Part shown: one piece after another, positions 8,885-16,948 of the stretch | How the letters are laid out: each line of letters begins with the position of its first letter | Position numbering within the stretch: the stretch's first letter is position 1 | NCBI GenBank assembly: GCA_051954955.1 | Contig: JBQCHF010000021.1 | Location: 36,322 to 100,321, forward strand | Source of the DNA: JBQCHF01 sp051954955 | GTDB lineage: Bacteria; Actinomycetota; Actinomycetes; Motilibacterales; Motilibacteraceae | Direction of reading: 5' to 3' | Length of the DNA stretch: 64,000 nt | Notes under the pieces: model-generated | The model's input: only the letters and a program-made list of their open reading frames with translations | Told to the model about the DNA's origin: nothing | Databases searched by the model: none | Position numbers and translations under genes: made by a program

Positions 8885-9865
8885 GTGGATCCGGCCGAGC
8901 TGATGCGCGCGCTGCGCGGGAGCGCCCGCTGGGAGCAGCTGCGCGGGATCGTCAGCTTCCGCTCGCTCTCCCGTGCCGTCGAGGCCGGCGCGCTCCGGCA
9001 CCCGGCTCGTGGCACCTACGTCCTGCCCACGAATCCCCGGCATCTCGACCTGGCGGCCGCCGTGGGCGGCGTCGTGTCCCACGGCGCCGCAGCCGAGCTG
9101 CTCGGGCTCCACCTGGTCCAGGCGGCCCCGACCACCCTCACCGTCCCTCCTCACGCGCGGCGACAGCCGGGGGCTGCGGCCCTCTGCTACCGGGCGCTCG
9201 GCCATGACGAGCACGCGGACGGCGTCACGTCCCCGCTGCGGACCGCCCTGGACTGTGCCCGGGATCTGCCCCTGCGCGACGCCCTGGCCGTGGGCGACGG
9301 CGTGCTGCGGGAGCGCTTGGTCACCCCGGACGAGCTGCGCTCGGCGGCCGCCGGCCTGCGGGGACCGGGCAGCAAGCGCGCTCGACAGGGCGTCGAGCAC
9401 GTGGACGGACGCAGCGCGAACGCCTTCGAGAGTGCCGCGCGAGCCATCGCCCTGTCCGTGGGACTGTCCCTGCAGCCGCAGCTGGTGGTCCGGCACGAGG
9501 GCAGGTTCCTCGGCCGGGCCGACCTCGGCGACGAGGCCCTGGGGCTGCTGGTCGAGTGCGACTCCTTCGCGCACCACGGGAGCCGCCAGGCGCTCGACCG
9601 GGACTGCCGGCGCTACTGCGAGTTCGTGGCCGCGGGCTGGTGCGTGCTGCGCCTGTCGTGGGAGCAGGTGGTCCACGACGCCGACTGGGTCGCGCACCTG
9701 CTGACCCGCACCGTGCACCTGCGGGCACCGGCCTCCCGGCGACCGGCTCAGGCCCGTTCGGGCACCGGCTCCAGGGCGGCCGCTCCGGCGTCGCCGGCCG
9801 CCGGCGCAGCCACCCGCCGGCCCAGGGCGGCGCCGAGCAGGGCGACGGCGGCCATCACGGCGTAG
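8885..9865 (+). CDS. AbiEi-like / DUF559-type protein
   Basis: About 326 residues. The N-terminal half resembles the winged-helix domain seen in AbiEi-type and related proteins (REIVSFRSL-like, then GALRHPARGTYVLP). The C-terminal part resembles the DUF559/Vsr-like endonuclease fold, with ECDSFAHHGSRQALDRD followed by GWCVLRLSWEQVV. Such proteins are common singletons in actinobacteria and no AbiEii toxin is present. The start is uncertain: GTG at 8885 fits the domain, while 8837 is an alternative. The C-terminal 40 residues are Ala/Arg/Pro-rich and overlap the convergent MFS gene by about 118 bases. Confidence 0.75.
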   Translation: MDPAELMRALRGSARWEQLRGIVSFRSLSRAVEAGALRHPARGTYVLPTNPRHLDLAAAVGGVVSHGAAAELLGLHLVQAAPTTLTVPPHARRQPGAAALCYRALGHDEHADGVTSPLRTALDCARDLPLRDALAVGDGVLRERLVTPDELRSAAAGLRGPGSKRARQGVEHVDGRSANAFESAARAIALSVGLSLQPQLVVRHEGRFLGRADLGDEALGLLVECDSFAHHGSRQALDRDCRRYCEFVAAGWCVLRLSWEQVVHDADWVAHLLTRTVHLRAPASRRPAQARSGTGSRAAAPASPAAGAATRRPRAAPSRATAAITA

Positions 9866-11199
9866 ATGGCGAGGAAGACGGCGCTGTCGCCGTGGCCGGC
9901 GACGTCGCGGCCGTGCAGGGCGGCGAAGACCGAGCCGGCCAGGCCGATGAGCAGGACCGAGCCGAGGCCGTCGCTGAGCTGCAGGGCGGCACTGTTGGCG
10001 CCCTGGTCGGCGGGGGCGGACTGCTCGAGCACCAGCACCGAGAGGCTGGCGGTGAGCAGGCCCATGCCGACGGCGCCCACCGCCCAGCAGACCGCGGCCA
10101 GGGCGGCGGGCACCCGGGCGTCGAGGGTGAGCGCCACCCCGCAGATCCCCGCGGCCACCAGCAGGGCTCCGCCGGAGACCAGCCGGTGGCGGGGCACCCG
10201 CAGGCCGGGCCGGCCCTGGAACCACGAGCCGAGCGCCCAGCCGAGCGCGCCGCCGGTGAGGGCGAGGCCGGCCTGGGTGGGGCTGAGGTGGCGCTGCTCG
10301 ACGAGCATGAGCGGCACGAACGACTCGGCGCCGAAGAACGCCCCGCCGATGACGCCGCGCTCGAGCACCGTGGTGGGCAGTCCGCGGCGGGCCCGCAGCG
10401 TGCCCGGCGGCAGCAGCCGGGGCAGGCTGCCCACCAGCAGGCCGGCGCCCAGCACCCCCAGCGCGAGCCCGAGCAGGTCCAGGCGCTGCCCGGCCAGCTG
10501 CAGCAGGCCGGCCCCGGCGGCGGTGGCCAGCGCCAGCCGCTTCCGGCCGGTCCGCGCCGCGGTCGCGGGCACGTCCGGCTGCGCCGGCTCGATGTCCATG
10601 GGCGTGTCCATGGGCGTGTCCACCGGCGTGCCCACCGGCGTGTCCAGCCCGCGCAGGGACGGCACCACGAACACCATCGCCAGGGCCACGAACGGCGGCA
10701 CCCCGAGGAACACCGCCCGCCAGCTGACCTGCTCGGCGGCCCAGCCGGCCAGCGCCGGTCCGACGATCGAGGGCAGCACCCCGGCCGCCGAGATGGCCGA
10801 GAACACCCGGGGCCGCAAGGACTCCGGGTAGCGGCGGGCGATGACGACGTAGAGCGCGACGAGCACCATGCCGCCACCGAGGCCCTGGACCGCGCGGCCG
10901 GCCACGAACACCGGCATCGACGTCGCGGTGCCGGCCACCAGCAGGCCGACGGCGAAGGTGGCCGCGCCGCCGAGGAACGGCTCGCGCGGGCCGCGCCGGT
11001 CCGACCACTCCCCGGCCACCACCATGGCGAACAGCGAGGTGGTCAGGTAGGCGCTGAAGCCCCAGGCGTAGAGGGACAGGCCGTGCAGCGCGCGCACCGC
11101 GACCGGCATGGCCGTGGCGACCGCCATCGCCTCGAAGGCGATGACGAGCACCGAGACGACGATGCCGGCGGTGAGCCGGCGGTAGCCGGGGCCGAGCAG
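9748..11199 (-). CDS. MFS transporter
   Basis: A major facilitator protein of about 480 residues with roughly 14 predicted hydrophobic segments, the intracellular loop GEWSDRRGPREPF between helices 2 and 3, and the helix 4-5 motif GRAVQGLGGGMVLVALYVV. Substrate unknown; it resembles DHA-type multidrug efflux. The central loop carries four 12-base in-frame repeats (10595-10642, coding TPMD/TPVG units). The start is a problem: no ATG, GTG or TTG occurs between the stop of the upstream DUF3039 gene and helix 1. The coordinate used is an in-frame CTG at 11199; a GTG at 11151 lies inside helix 1. Confidence 0.8.
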   Translation of the reverse strand: MLGPGYRRLTAGIVVSVLVIAFEAMAVATAMPVAVRALHGLSLYAWGFSAYLTTSLFAMVVAGEWSDRRGPREPFLGGAATFAVGLLVAGTATSMPVFVAGRAVQGLGGGMVLVALYVVIARRYPESLRPRVFSAISAAGVLPSIVGPALAGWAAEQVSWRAVFLGVPPFVALAMVFVVPSLRGLDTPVGTPVDTPMDTPMDIEPAQPDVPATAARTGRKRLALATAAGAGLLQLAGQRLDLLGLALGVLGAGLLVGSLPRLLPPGTLRARRGLPTTVLERGVIGGAFFGAESFVPLMLVEQRHLSPTQAGLALTGGALGWALGSWFQGRPGLRVPRHRLVSGGALLVAAGICGVALTLDARVPAALAAVCWAVGAVGMGLLTASLSVLVLEQSAPADQGANSAALQLSDGLGSVLLIGLAGSVFAALHGRDVAGHGDSAVFLAIYAVMAAVALLGAALGRRVAAPAAGDAGAAALEPVPERA

Positions 11200-11224
11200 C
11201 CGAGGTGGCGGCGGGCTCTGCGGG

Positions 11225-11551
11225 CTACTGCTCGTCGCCGTTCCCGTCGCCGTCGCCGGGCGGGAGGCCGTCGTAGATCTCCTTGCAGGTGGGGCAGACC
11301 GGGAAGCGCTTGGGGTCGCGGCTGGGCACCCAGACCTTCCCGCACAGGGCGGTGATCGGGACGCCGGTGACCATCGACTCCATGATCTTGTCGCGGTCGG
11401 CGTAGTGCGCGAACCGCTCGTGGTCGCCCTCGTCGTAGCGGTAGTCCGGGACGACCTCGGGCTCGAGGATCGTCGTGCCGGCGCCGGGGCCGACCGGCTC
11501 GGGACCAAGAGGCTCGCTCGTAGCACGCTCTCTCATGGCACGCTCGCTCAT
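11225..11551 (-). CDS. DUF3039 family protein
   Basis: A 108-residue soluble protein with the conserved actinobacterial core (YRYDEGDHERFAHYADRDKIMES, then TALCGKVWVPSRDPKRFPVCPTCKEIYDGL). One Cys in TALCGK plus CPTC give a likely zinc-ribbon arrangement. Function is unknown; the family is conserved in actinobacteria. The N-terminus is low complexity, with a second ATG five codons downstream at 11536 as an alternative start. It lies directly upstream of the MFS gene on the same strand. Confidence 0.9.
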   Translation of the reverse strand: MSERAMRERATSEPLGPEPVGPGAGTTILEPEVVPDYRYDEGDHERFAHYADRDKIMESMVTGVPITALCGKVWVPSRDPKRFPVCPTCKEIYDGLPPGDGDGNGDEQ

Positions 11552-11592
11552 GGGACCGAGTGTAGGCAGCGCCCGGGCATGCGGGCGGACGG

Positions 11593-12186
11593 TCAGCGGG
11601 TGCTGAGCAGCAGGTAGCGCTCGTCCTCGATCGGGCCGCCCCACAGCGCCGGGTCGGGCAGCGGCACCACCTCGGCCTCGTCCCGGTGCCCCAGCACCAG
11701 CTCGCGGGTGCGCTGCGCCGGCAGCCCGCCGCCGGTCCACCAGCGGCCCTCGACCAGCACCAACCGGCCCCCGGGGGCGAGCAGGCGCACCCACCGGCGG
11801 ACCGCGTCGTCGGGGTCGGGCAGCGCCCAGAGCACGTGCCGCACCAGGACGACGTCGACGCTCCCCTCCGGCAGCGGCGGGGCCCCGGCGTCGCCGACGG
11901 CGAAGGTGGCCGCCGCCCCGGCAGCGGCCGCCTTGGCCCGGGCGGCCGCGACCATCCGCGGGGCGAGGTCGACCCCGGTGACGACGTGGCCGGCCTGCGC
12001 CAGCAGCACCGCCAGCGAGCCGGTGCCGGCCCCCAGGTCGGCCACCCGGGACGCCGGCGGCACCAGCGGGAGCAGCAGCCCGGCCCATGCGGCGCTCACG
12101 GCGGGGTCGCCGAGCCCGTGGTCGGGCTCGTCGTCGAAGGTGCCGGCCTGCTCGTCCCAGTAGTCCCGCACGTCGTTGCTCTTCAC
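11593..12186 (-). CDS. Class I SAM-dependent methyltransferase
   Basis: A 197-residue protein with the Rossmann-type methyltransferase core: motif I VADLGAGTGSLAVLLA (about residue 45), acidic motif II TGVDLAPRMV, motif III-like TFAVGDAGAPPLPEGSVDVVLVRHVLWAL and post-III LLAPGGRLVLVEG. The substrate is unknown; the family includes UbiE-like and small-molecule methyltransferases. The GTG start at 12186 gives VKSNDVRDYWDEQA, a typical N-terminus, whereas the longer frame upstream is Arg/Gly noise. Confidence 0.9.
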   Translation of the reverse strand: MKSNDVRDYWDEQAGTFDDEPDHGLGDPAVSAAWAGLLLPLVPPASRVADLGAGTGSLAVLLAQAGHVVTGVDLAPRMVAAARAKAAAAGAAATFAVGDAGAPPLPEGSVDVVLVRHVLWALPDPDDAVRRWVRLLAPGGRLVLVEGRWWTGGGLPAQRTRELVLGHRDEAEVVPLPDPALWGGPIEDERYLLLSTR

Positions 12187-12250
12187 TGCACCCCGTCCGG
12201 TCGGCTGGCCGTCACCGCACGCTACCTGCGCTCCCCGACGCCGCTCGCGC

Positions 12251-13963
12251 TCACGACCGGCGGTGCCGCCCGGCCCCCTGCCGCGGCCCGCGCAGGTCCA
12301 CGGTCCGCTCGTCCGTCCGGTCGCGGGACCCGGTGGCGTCGGCACTCCCGCTGTCCGCGCCGTCCGGCCGGCCCGGCAGCCACACCGCCACCACCAGGGC
12401 GCCGAGCGCGGCGACGCCGGCCGCGGCCAGCGCGGTCACGTGCAGGGCGTGCATGAACGCCGCGCGCGCCGGGTCGGCCAGCGCCGCACCCAGCTGCGGG
12501 GGCAGCTGCCGGGCCACCTCCAGCGCGGCACCCAGCGACTGCCCCGCCGCCTGCCCGGCGGCGGCGGGCAGCGCGTCCGGCAGCGAGCCGAGCAGCCCGC
12601 TGGAGTAGGTGGCCGACAGGATCGAGCCGAGGATCGCGATGCCCAGGGCGCCGCCCACCTGACGGGTGGTGTTGTTGACCGCCGACCCCGCGCCCGCGCG
12701 CTCCCGCGGCAGCACCAGCTGGATCGAGGTCGTGGACGGGGCGATGGTGTTGGCCAGCCCCGTGCCCTGCAGGAACAGGATCCCCTCGAGGAACCAGATG
12801 CTGCTGCTCACCTGAAGCTGGGTGTAGAGCAGGAACGCCACGACCACGATGGACAGGCCCGTGGCGGCCACCAGCTTCGCCCCGAAGCGGCGCACCAGAC
12901 GGCTGGACAGCGGCGAGAACACCGCCACCGCGATCGCCACCGGCAGCAGCCGCAGCCCGGCCTGGAACGGGGAGTACGCCCGGGCGAACTGCAGGTAGAA
13001 GGTGAGGAAGAAGGTGACGCCGAACAGCGCGAAGAACGCCAGGGTGACCGCCGCGCTGGCGGCGGAGAAGGCGCGGTTGCGGAACAGCGCGACGTCGAGG
13101 GCCGGGTGGTCGCTGCGCCGCTCCAGCAGCCAGAAGGCTGCCAGCACCACCAGGCCGCCCAGGAACGAGCCGACCGCCACCGGGTCGGTGAACGACCCGT
13201 TCTCGCCGGCCCGGATGATGCCGAAGACCAGCGCGACCAGCCCGACGATCGAGAGCAGGACGCCGGCCGGGTCCAGCCGCTGCGGGTCCGGGTCCTTGCT
13301 GTCCGGCACCAGCCGCTAGACCAGGAACAGGCCGACGACCACCAGCGGCACGTTGACCAGGAAGACCGAGCCCCACCAGAACCGCTCGAGCAGCGCGCCG
13401 CCGGTGATCGGGCCGATGGCGATGGCCAGCCCGGACACGCCGGCCCAGATGCCGATGGCCTTGCCGCGCTCGTCGGCGTCGAAGACGTAGTTGATGATCG
13501 ACAGGGTGCTGGGCAGCACCGCGGCGCCGCCGACGGCCATCAGCGCCCGGGTGCCGATGAGCATGCCCGGCCCGACGGCGTAGGCCGACAGCGCCGAGGC
13601 GATGCCGAACACCGTGATGCCGAGCAGCAGGGCGGGCTTGCGCCCGTAGCGGTCGCCGAGGACGCCGAAGGTGAACAGCAGCGCGGCGAACGTGAGGGTG
13701 TAGGCGTCGAGGAACCACTGCTCCTGCGTCTGCGTGGCGCCGAGCTCGCGCTGGATGCTCGGCAGCGCCACGTTGAGGATCGTGTTGTCGATGACGACGA
13801 CGAGCAGGGAGACGCACAGCACCGCGAGGATCCACCAGCGGCGGGAGTGCACCTCGGCGGGGACGCCGCGGTCCGGCCCGTCGTCGCCGGTCTGTCGGTC
13901 TGCTGCTCCACCCCCCTGGTCGGTCGGCTCGGCCAGCTCGCTGTTCTTCATCCGACGACGCAC
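12251..13963 (-). pseudogene. DHA2/EmrB-QacA MFS exporter interrupted by an in-frame amber codon
   Basis: A 14-helix drug exporter of about 570 codons. It begins at a GTG (13963) 8 bases after GAGGAG, with helix 1 signature LLVVVIDNTILNVALPSIQ and motif A GDRYGRKPALLLG. Codon 216 is TAG (minus-strand reading of 13316-13318), between VVGLFLV and RLVPDSKDP, in the loop after helix 6. The reading frame, homology and codon use continue unchanged on both sides. The second half could start at GTG 13309 but would be only half a transporter. It is therefore a recent nonsense mutation, a readthrough site or a sequence error; nothing else in the gene is degraded. Confidence 0.85.
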
Positions 13964-14148
13964 GCGCAGAACTCCTCGCACAGCCGGTCCGGCTGCTCGT
14001 TTCCGGGACCACCGACCGCTTCCCGGTGCTGCGCCCTGCAACCATCTCTCCCGCTGGTGATCATGCACAGGATGTAGATCACGCGCGGACCCGACCTTGT
14101 CGATCTGCACGATCTGCATGGTCAGCAAGGGTCTGTGGGGCGAGAGGG

Positions 14149-14769
14149 TCAGTTCATCGAGGGGTCGTCGGGGAAGGTCGAGACGAGGGCCAGGTCGCCG
14201 CGCTGGCGGCGCAGGACGGCCCGCCAGAGCACCTGCGGGGCGTCGCTGAAGGCGTCGCCGGGCTCGGCCTCGAGGACCCACCAGGCACCCTCGGCCAGCT
14301 CGGCCTCCAGCTGCCCCGGAGCCCAGCCGGCGTAGCCGGCGAAGATGCGCAGAGCACCGATCTCGGCGGCCACGACCTCCGGCGGCACGTCGAGGTCGAC
14401 CAGGCCCAGCGCGCCGCTCACCCGCCGCCAGCCCATCGGCTCGCCGGCTCCCGGCACCTGGGCCAGCGCGAGCGCGGCGTCGGTGGCGACCGGTCCGCCG
14501 GAGAACACGACGCCCGGGCCGGTGGCGTAGGGCCGCCAGACCGGGAGCACCTCGGCGACGTCGACCGAGGTGGGCCGGTTGACCACCACGCCCAGCGCGC
14601 CGTCCTCGTCGTGGTCGAGGATCACCACCACGGAGCGGGCGAAGGTGGGGTCGCCGAGCAGCGGGGTGGCCACCAGCAGTCGGCCGGTGAGGCTCTGCAC
14701 CGCCGCGCCCTCGCCCGTCGGGCCGAGCGGGCCGTCGCCGGTGGGGTCGCCCTGCGGGAAGTCGGTCAC
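14149..14769 (-). CDS. YqgE/AlgH (UPF0301) family protein
   Basis: A 206-residue soluble protein of the YqgE/AlgH family. Family signatures are visible in order: LTGRLLVATPLLGDPTFARSVV, ILDHDEDGALGVVVNRP, VVFSGGPV, and GYAGWAPGQLEAELAEGAWW. The biochemical role of the family is unsettled. The GTG start at 14769 overlaps the stop of the VanZ-like gene by 4 bases, so the two are coupled. Confidence 0.94.
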   Translation of the reverse strand: MTDFPQGDPTGDGPLGPTGEGAAVQSLTGRLLVATPLLGDPTFARSVVVILDHDEDGALGVVVNRPTSVDVAEVLPVWRPYATGPGVVFSGGPVATDAALALAQVPGAGEPMGWRRVSGALGLVDLDVPPEVVAAEIGALRIFAGYAGWAPGQLEAELAEGAWWVLEAEPGDAFSDAPQVLWRAVLRRQRGDLALVSTFPDDPSMN

Positions 14770-15173
14770 GGGGTCATCGTGCTCTCGCCGGCGGCCGCAC
14801 GCTCGACCCTCGGCGCCATCCGCCCCGGCCGCCAGCGCACCGCGACAGCAGTCCCCAGCAGCGTGCCGACGACGTCGGCCAGGGCGTCGTGCCAGTCGCC
14901 GTCGCGGTGCGGCAGCAGGGTCCCCTGGACGACCTCGCTGACGCCGGCGTGGACCAGCAGCATCGGCACCACCCAGCGCAGCGGCAGCCCGACGGCGGCC
15001 GCGGTGAGCGCGACGGCGCCGAAGAGCACGGCGTGCACGAGCTTGTCCAGGTGCGGGATGCCGCCCTCGCTGGGACCGCTGGGGGCGTAGAGGGCGACCA
15101 GCTGCGCGGCCAGCGCGAGGCCGAACAGGACCCGCCAGCCGCGCGGACCCACCCGAACCGTCCCGCCGTCCAC
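14766..15173 (-). CDS. VanZ-like family membrane protein
   Basis: A 135-residue protein with about four hydrophobic helices and the VanZ-family pattern PHLDKLVHAVLFGAVAL followed near the C-terminus by DGDWHDALADVVGTLLG. Members of this family are small membrane proteins. A link to teicoplanin resistance is known only for the enterococcal protein. It is coupled to the downstream yqgE-like gene. Confidence 0.88.
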   Translation of the reverse strand: MDGGTVRVGPRGWRVLFGLALAAQLVALYAPSGPSEGGIPHLDKLVHAVLFGAVALTAAAVGLPLRWVVPMLLVHAGVSEVVQGTLLPHRDGDWHDALADVVGTLLGTAVAVRWRPGRMAPRVERAAAGESTMTP

Positions 15174-15234
15174 CGTGCCCCCTCCGCCTGCCTGCGCCCG
15201 TCGTCCGACGGTGCCGGCAGTCTCCCATCCGGGC

Positions 15235-16797
15235 TCAGCCGGCGGGGGTGGCGCAGGTGGTCGGGGTGCTCGTAGGCGTGGGGGTGCCCGTCGCGGTGCC
15301 CGTCGAGGTGCCCGTCGCGGTGCCCGTCGGGGTGGGCGTCCCGGTGGCGGTCGGGCTGGAGGTGTCCGACGGGGTCACGCTGGGGGTGGGCGTCTGGGTG
15401 GGCGACTGGGTGGGCGACTGGGTGGGCGACTGTGTGGGCGCGGCGGTGGAGGTCGCGGTGGGCTCGGCGCTGCCGGTGGGGGTGGGCGTCGCACTCGGAG
15501 CAGGGGTGCAGGTCGCCGTCCCGGTCGGGGTGGCTGTCCCCATCGCCGTGCCCGTCGTGCTGCTCGTGGGCGTGCTGCTGCTGGTGGGGGCGCCGGTGCT
15601 GCCGGCAGGGGAGCTGGAGGTGCTGGGCGGGATGCTGGTCGAGGTGCTGGGCGGGGTGCTGGTCGAGGTGCTGGTCGAGGTGCTGGTCGGGCCGGGCGAG
15701 GCGGGACCGGTCCGGGGAGGGCTGCTGGTGGGGGTACCGATGGACGTGCCCGTGGCGGCGGCGCTGGGGGTGCCGGTGGGCGTGCCGGCCGCCGTGGCCG
15801 CGGCGACCACGGAGCCGGTGGGCTGCGGTGTGGTCACGCTGGCCGGCGGCAGCGGGGTGCTGCTCGGGGGCAGCGGGCGCACCGCCACCGACGACGGCAG
15901 CGGGCTGGGCAGCGGCCCGGGCTTCACCCCGCGGGCGTAGGCGTCGGCGAGGGCGAGGACCAGGTCGGCGTACTCCGCGCTGTGGTTGTAGCGCAGGATC
16001 GAGGCGCGCCGCTGCGCGGGATCGGCGAGGTCCGCGCCATAGGCGCACAGGTAGCGACCGGCGGCCACCGCTGCGTCGTCGAGGTCCTGCGGGTCGGCCG
16101 TCCCGTCGCCGTCCGCGTCGGTGCCCACCACCGCCCAGGTGCCGGGCAGGAACTGCATCGGGCCGACGGCGCGGTCGTAGGTGGGATCGCCGTCCAGCCG
16201 GCCGCCGTCGGTGTCGCGCACCAGCGCGAACCCGTGCCCGTCCAGGGCGGGGCCGACGATGTCGGGCCGGCTGCGGCCGTCGACGCCGAGCACGCTGCCG
16301 CCGAACCGGCCGTGGTTGGACTCGACCCGGCCGATCGCCGCGAGCAGCGGCCAGTCCAGGCGGCACGAGGGCTCGGAGCGGTCCAGGGCGGAGGCGGCGG
16401 CGGAGTAGGCGGCCAGCGCGCGCACCGGGATGCCCGAGGCGGTCAGCCCGCGGGCCGCGGCCACCGGGTCGGGCGCGGCAGGCGTGGTCGTCGGGGTCGG
16501 GGTCACCCCGACGGTGGGCGGCGGGGTGGCCCGCAGCTGCACCTGGCTGACCGAGGCCGGCACCGTGGGCGGCAGCGAGGCGACGTCGAGCGGGCGGCCG
16601 GCGTCGGGGACGGTGACGCCCGAGCGCGGGGCGGGAGCCACCGCGAGGCCGCCGTGCGGGGCGGGCGCCGGCACCGCCTGCACCGATCCGGACGGGCGCG
16701 GCAGCAGGGTGCTCCCCAGCAGCAGGCCGGCGACGGCCCCGCCGGCGAGCACCGGCGCCAGGCCGGCGCGCGCAGCGGCGAGGACGGAACAGACCAC
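15235..16797 (-). CDS. Secreted MltB-type lytic transglycosylase with Ser/Thr/Pro repeat tail
   Basis: A 520-residue exported murein lytic transglycosylase. A signal-anchor hydrophobic stretch lies at about residues 10-33, followed by a Pro/Val-rich linker and the catalytic domain (about 115-305): LLAAIGRVESNHGRFGG with the catalytic Glu, AVGPMQFLPGTW, an EF-hand-like calcium loop DADGDGTADPQDLDDA, and ILRYNHSAEYADLVLALADAY. From about residue 310 to the end the protein is almost only Ser, Thr, Pro, Ala and Gly, with short repeats (STST, SPTQ, PTGTAT). Such tails often span the cell wall and may be glycosylated. It ends in a Cys close to the C-terminus. Confidence 0.92.
   Translation of the reverse strand: MVCSVLAAARAGLAPVLAGGAVAGLLLGSTLLPRPSGSVQAVPAPAPHGGLAVAPAPRSGVTVPDAGRPLDVASLPPTVPASVSQVQLRATPPPTVGVTPTPTTTPAAPDPVAAARGLTASGIPVRALAAYSAAASALDRSEPSCRLDWPLLAAIGRVESNHGRFGGSVLGVDGRSRPDIVGPALDGHGFALVRDTDGGRLDGDPTYDRAVGPMQFLPGTWAVVGTDADGDGTADPQDLDDAAVAAGRYLCAYGADLADPAQRRASILRYNHSAEYADLVLALADAYARGVKPGPLPSPLPSSVAVRPLPPSSTPLPPASVTTPQPTGSVVAAATAAGTPTGTPSAAATGTSIGTPTSSPPRTGPASPGPTSTSTSTSTSTPPSTSTSIPPSTSSSPAGSTGAPTSSSTPTSSTTGTAMGTATPTGTATCTPAPSATPTPTGSAEPTATSTAAPTQSPTQSPTQSPTQTPTPSVTPSDTSSPTATGTPTPTGTATGTSTGTATGTPTPTSTPTTCATPAG
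15391..15438. repeat. 12-base tandem repeats in the transglycosylase tail
   Basis: Successive copies of a 12-base unit (GTGGGCGACTGG on the plus strand) encode repeated SPTQ in the C-terminal tail of the lytic transglycosylase. Shorter 6- and 12-base repeats surround it across about 15280-15700. The units preserve frame, so copy-number change would only lengthen or shorten the tail. Confidence 0.85.
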
Positions 16798-16948
16798 GCG
16801 ATTCCCCCGGCCGGCTCGACGTCACGTCGTGCGCCATCCTGCGCCCGCATCCGCCAGCGCGCACCGGTCACGAGGGGAAATGCGGCAAGGAGTGGGCGGG
16901 CGCACAGCCGACCGCCACCGGTGGTACCGAGGCGGTCACGCCGGGGCG

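Noticed and set aside
8885..9865. Toxin-antitoxin system of AbiE type
   Set aside because: Only an AbiEi-like N-terminal domain is present; no AbiEii nucleotidyltransferase toxin lies beside it, and the nucleotidyltransferase-fold gene at 43.5 kb is far away and of another type.
15248..15940. A 230-codon Val/Gly-rich plus-strand frame resembling a repeat protein
   Set aside because: It is the antisense reading of the Ser/Thr/Pro tail of the lytic transglycosylase; the catalytic domain on the minus strand establishes the coding strand.
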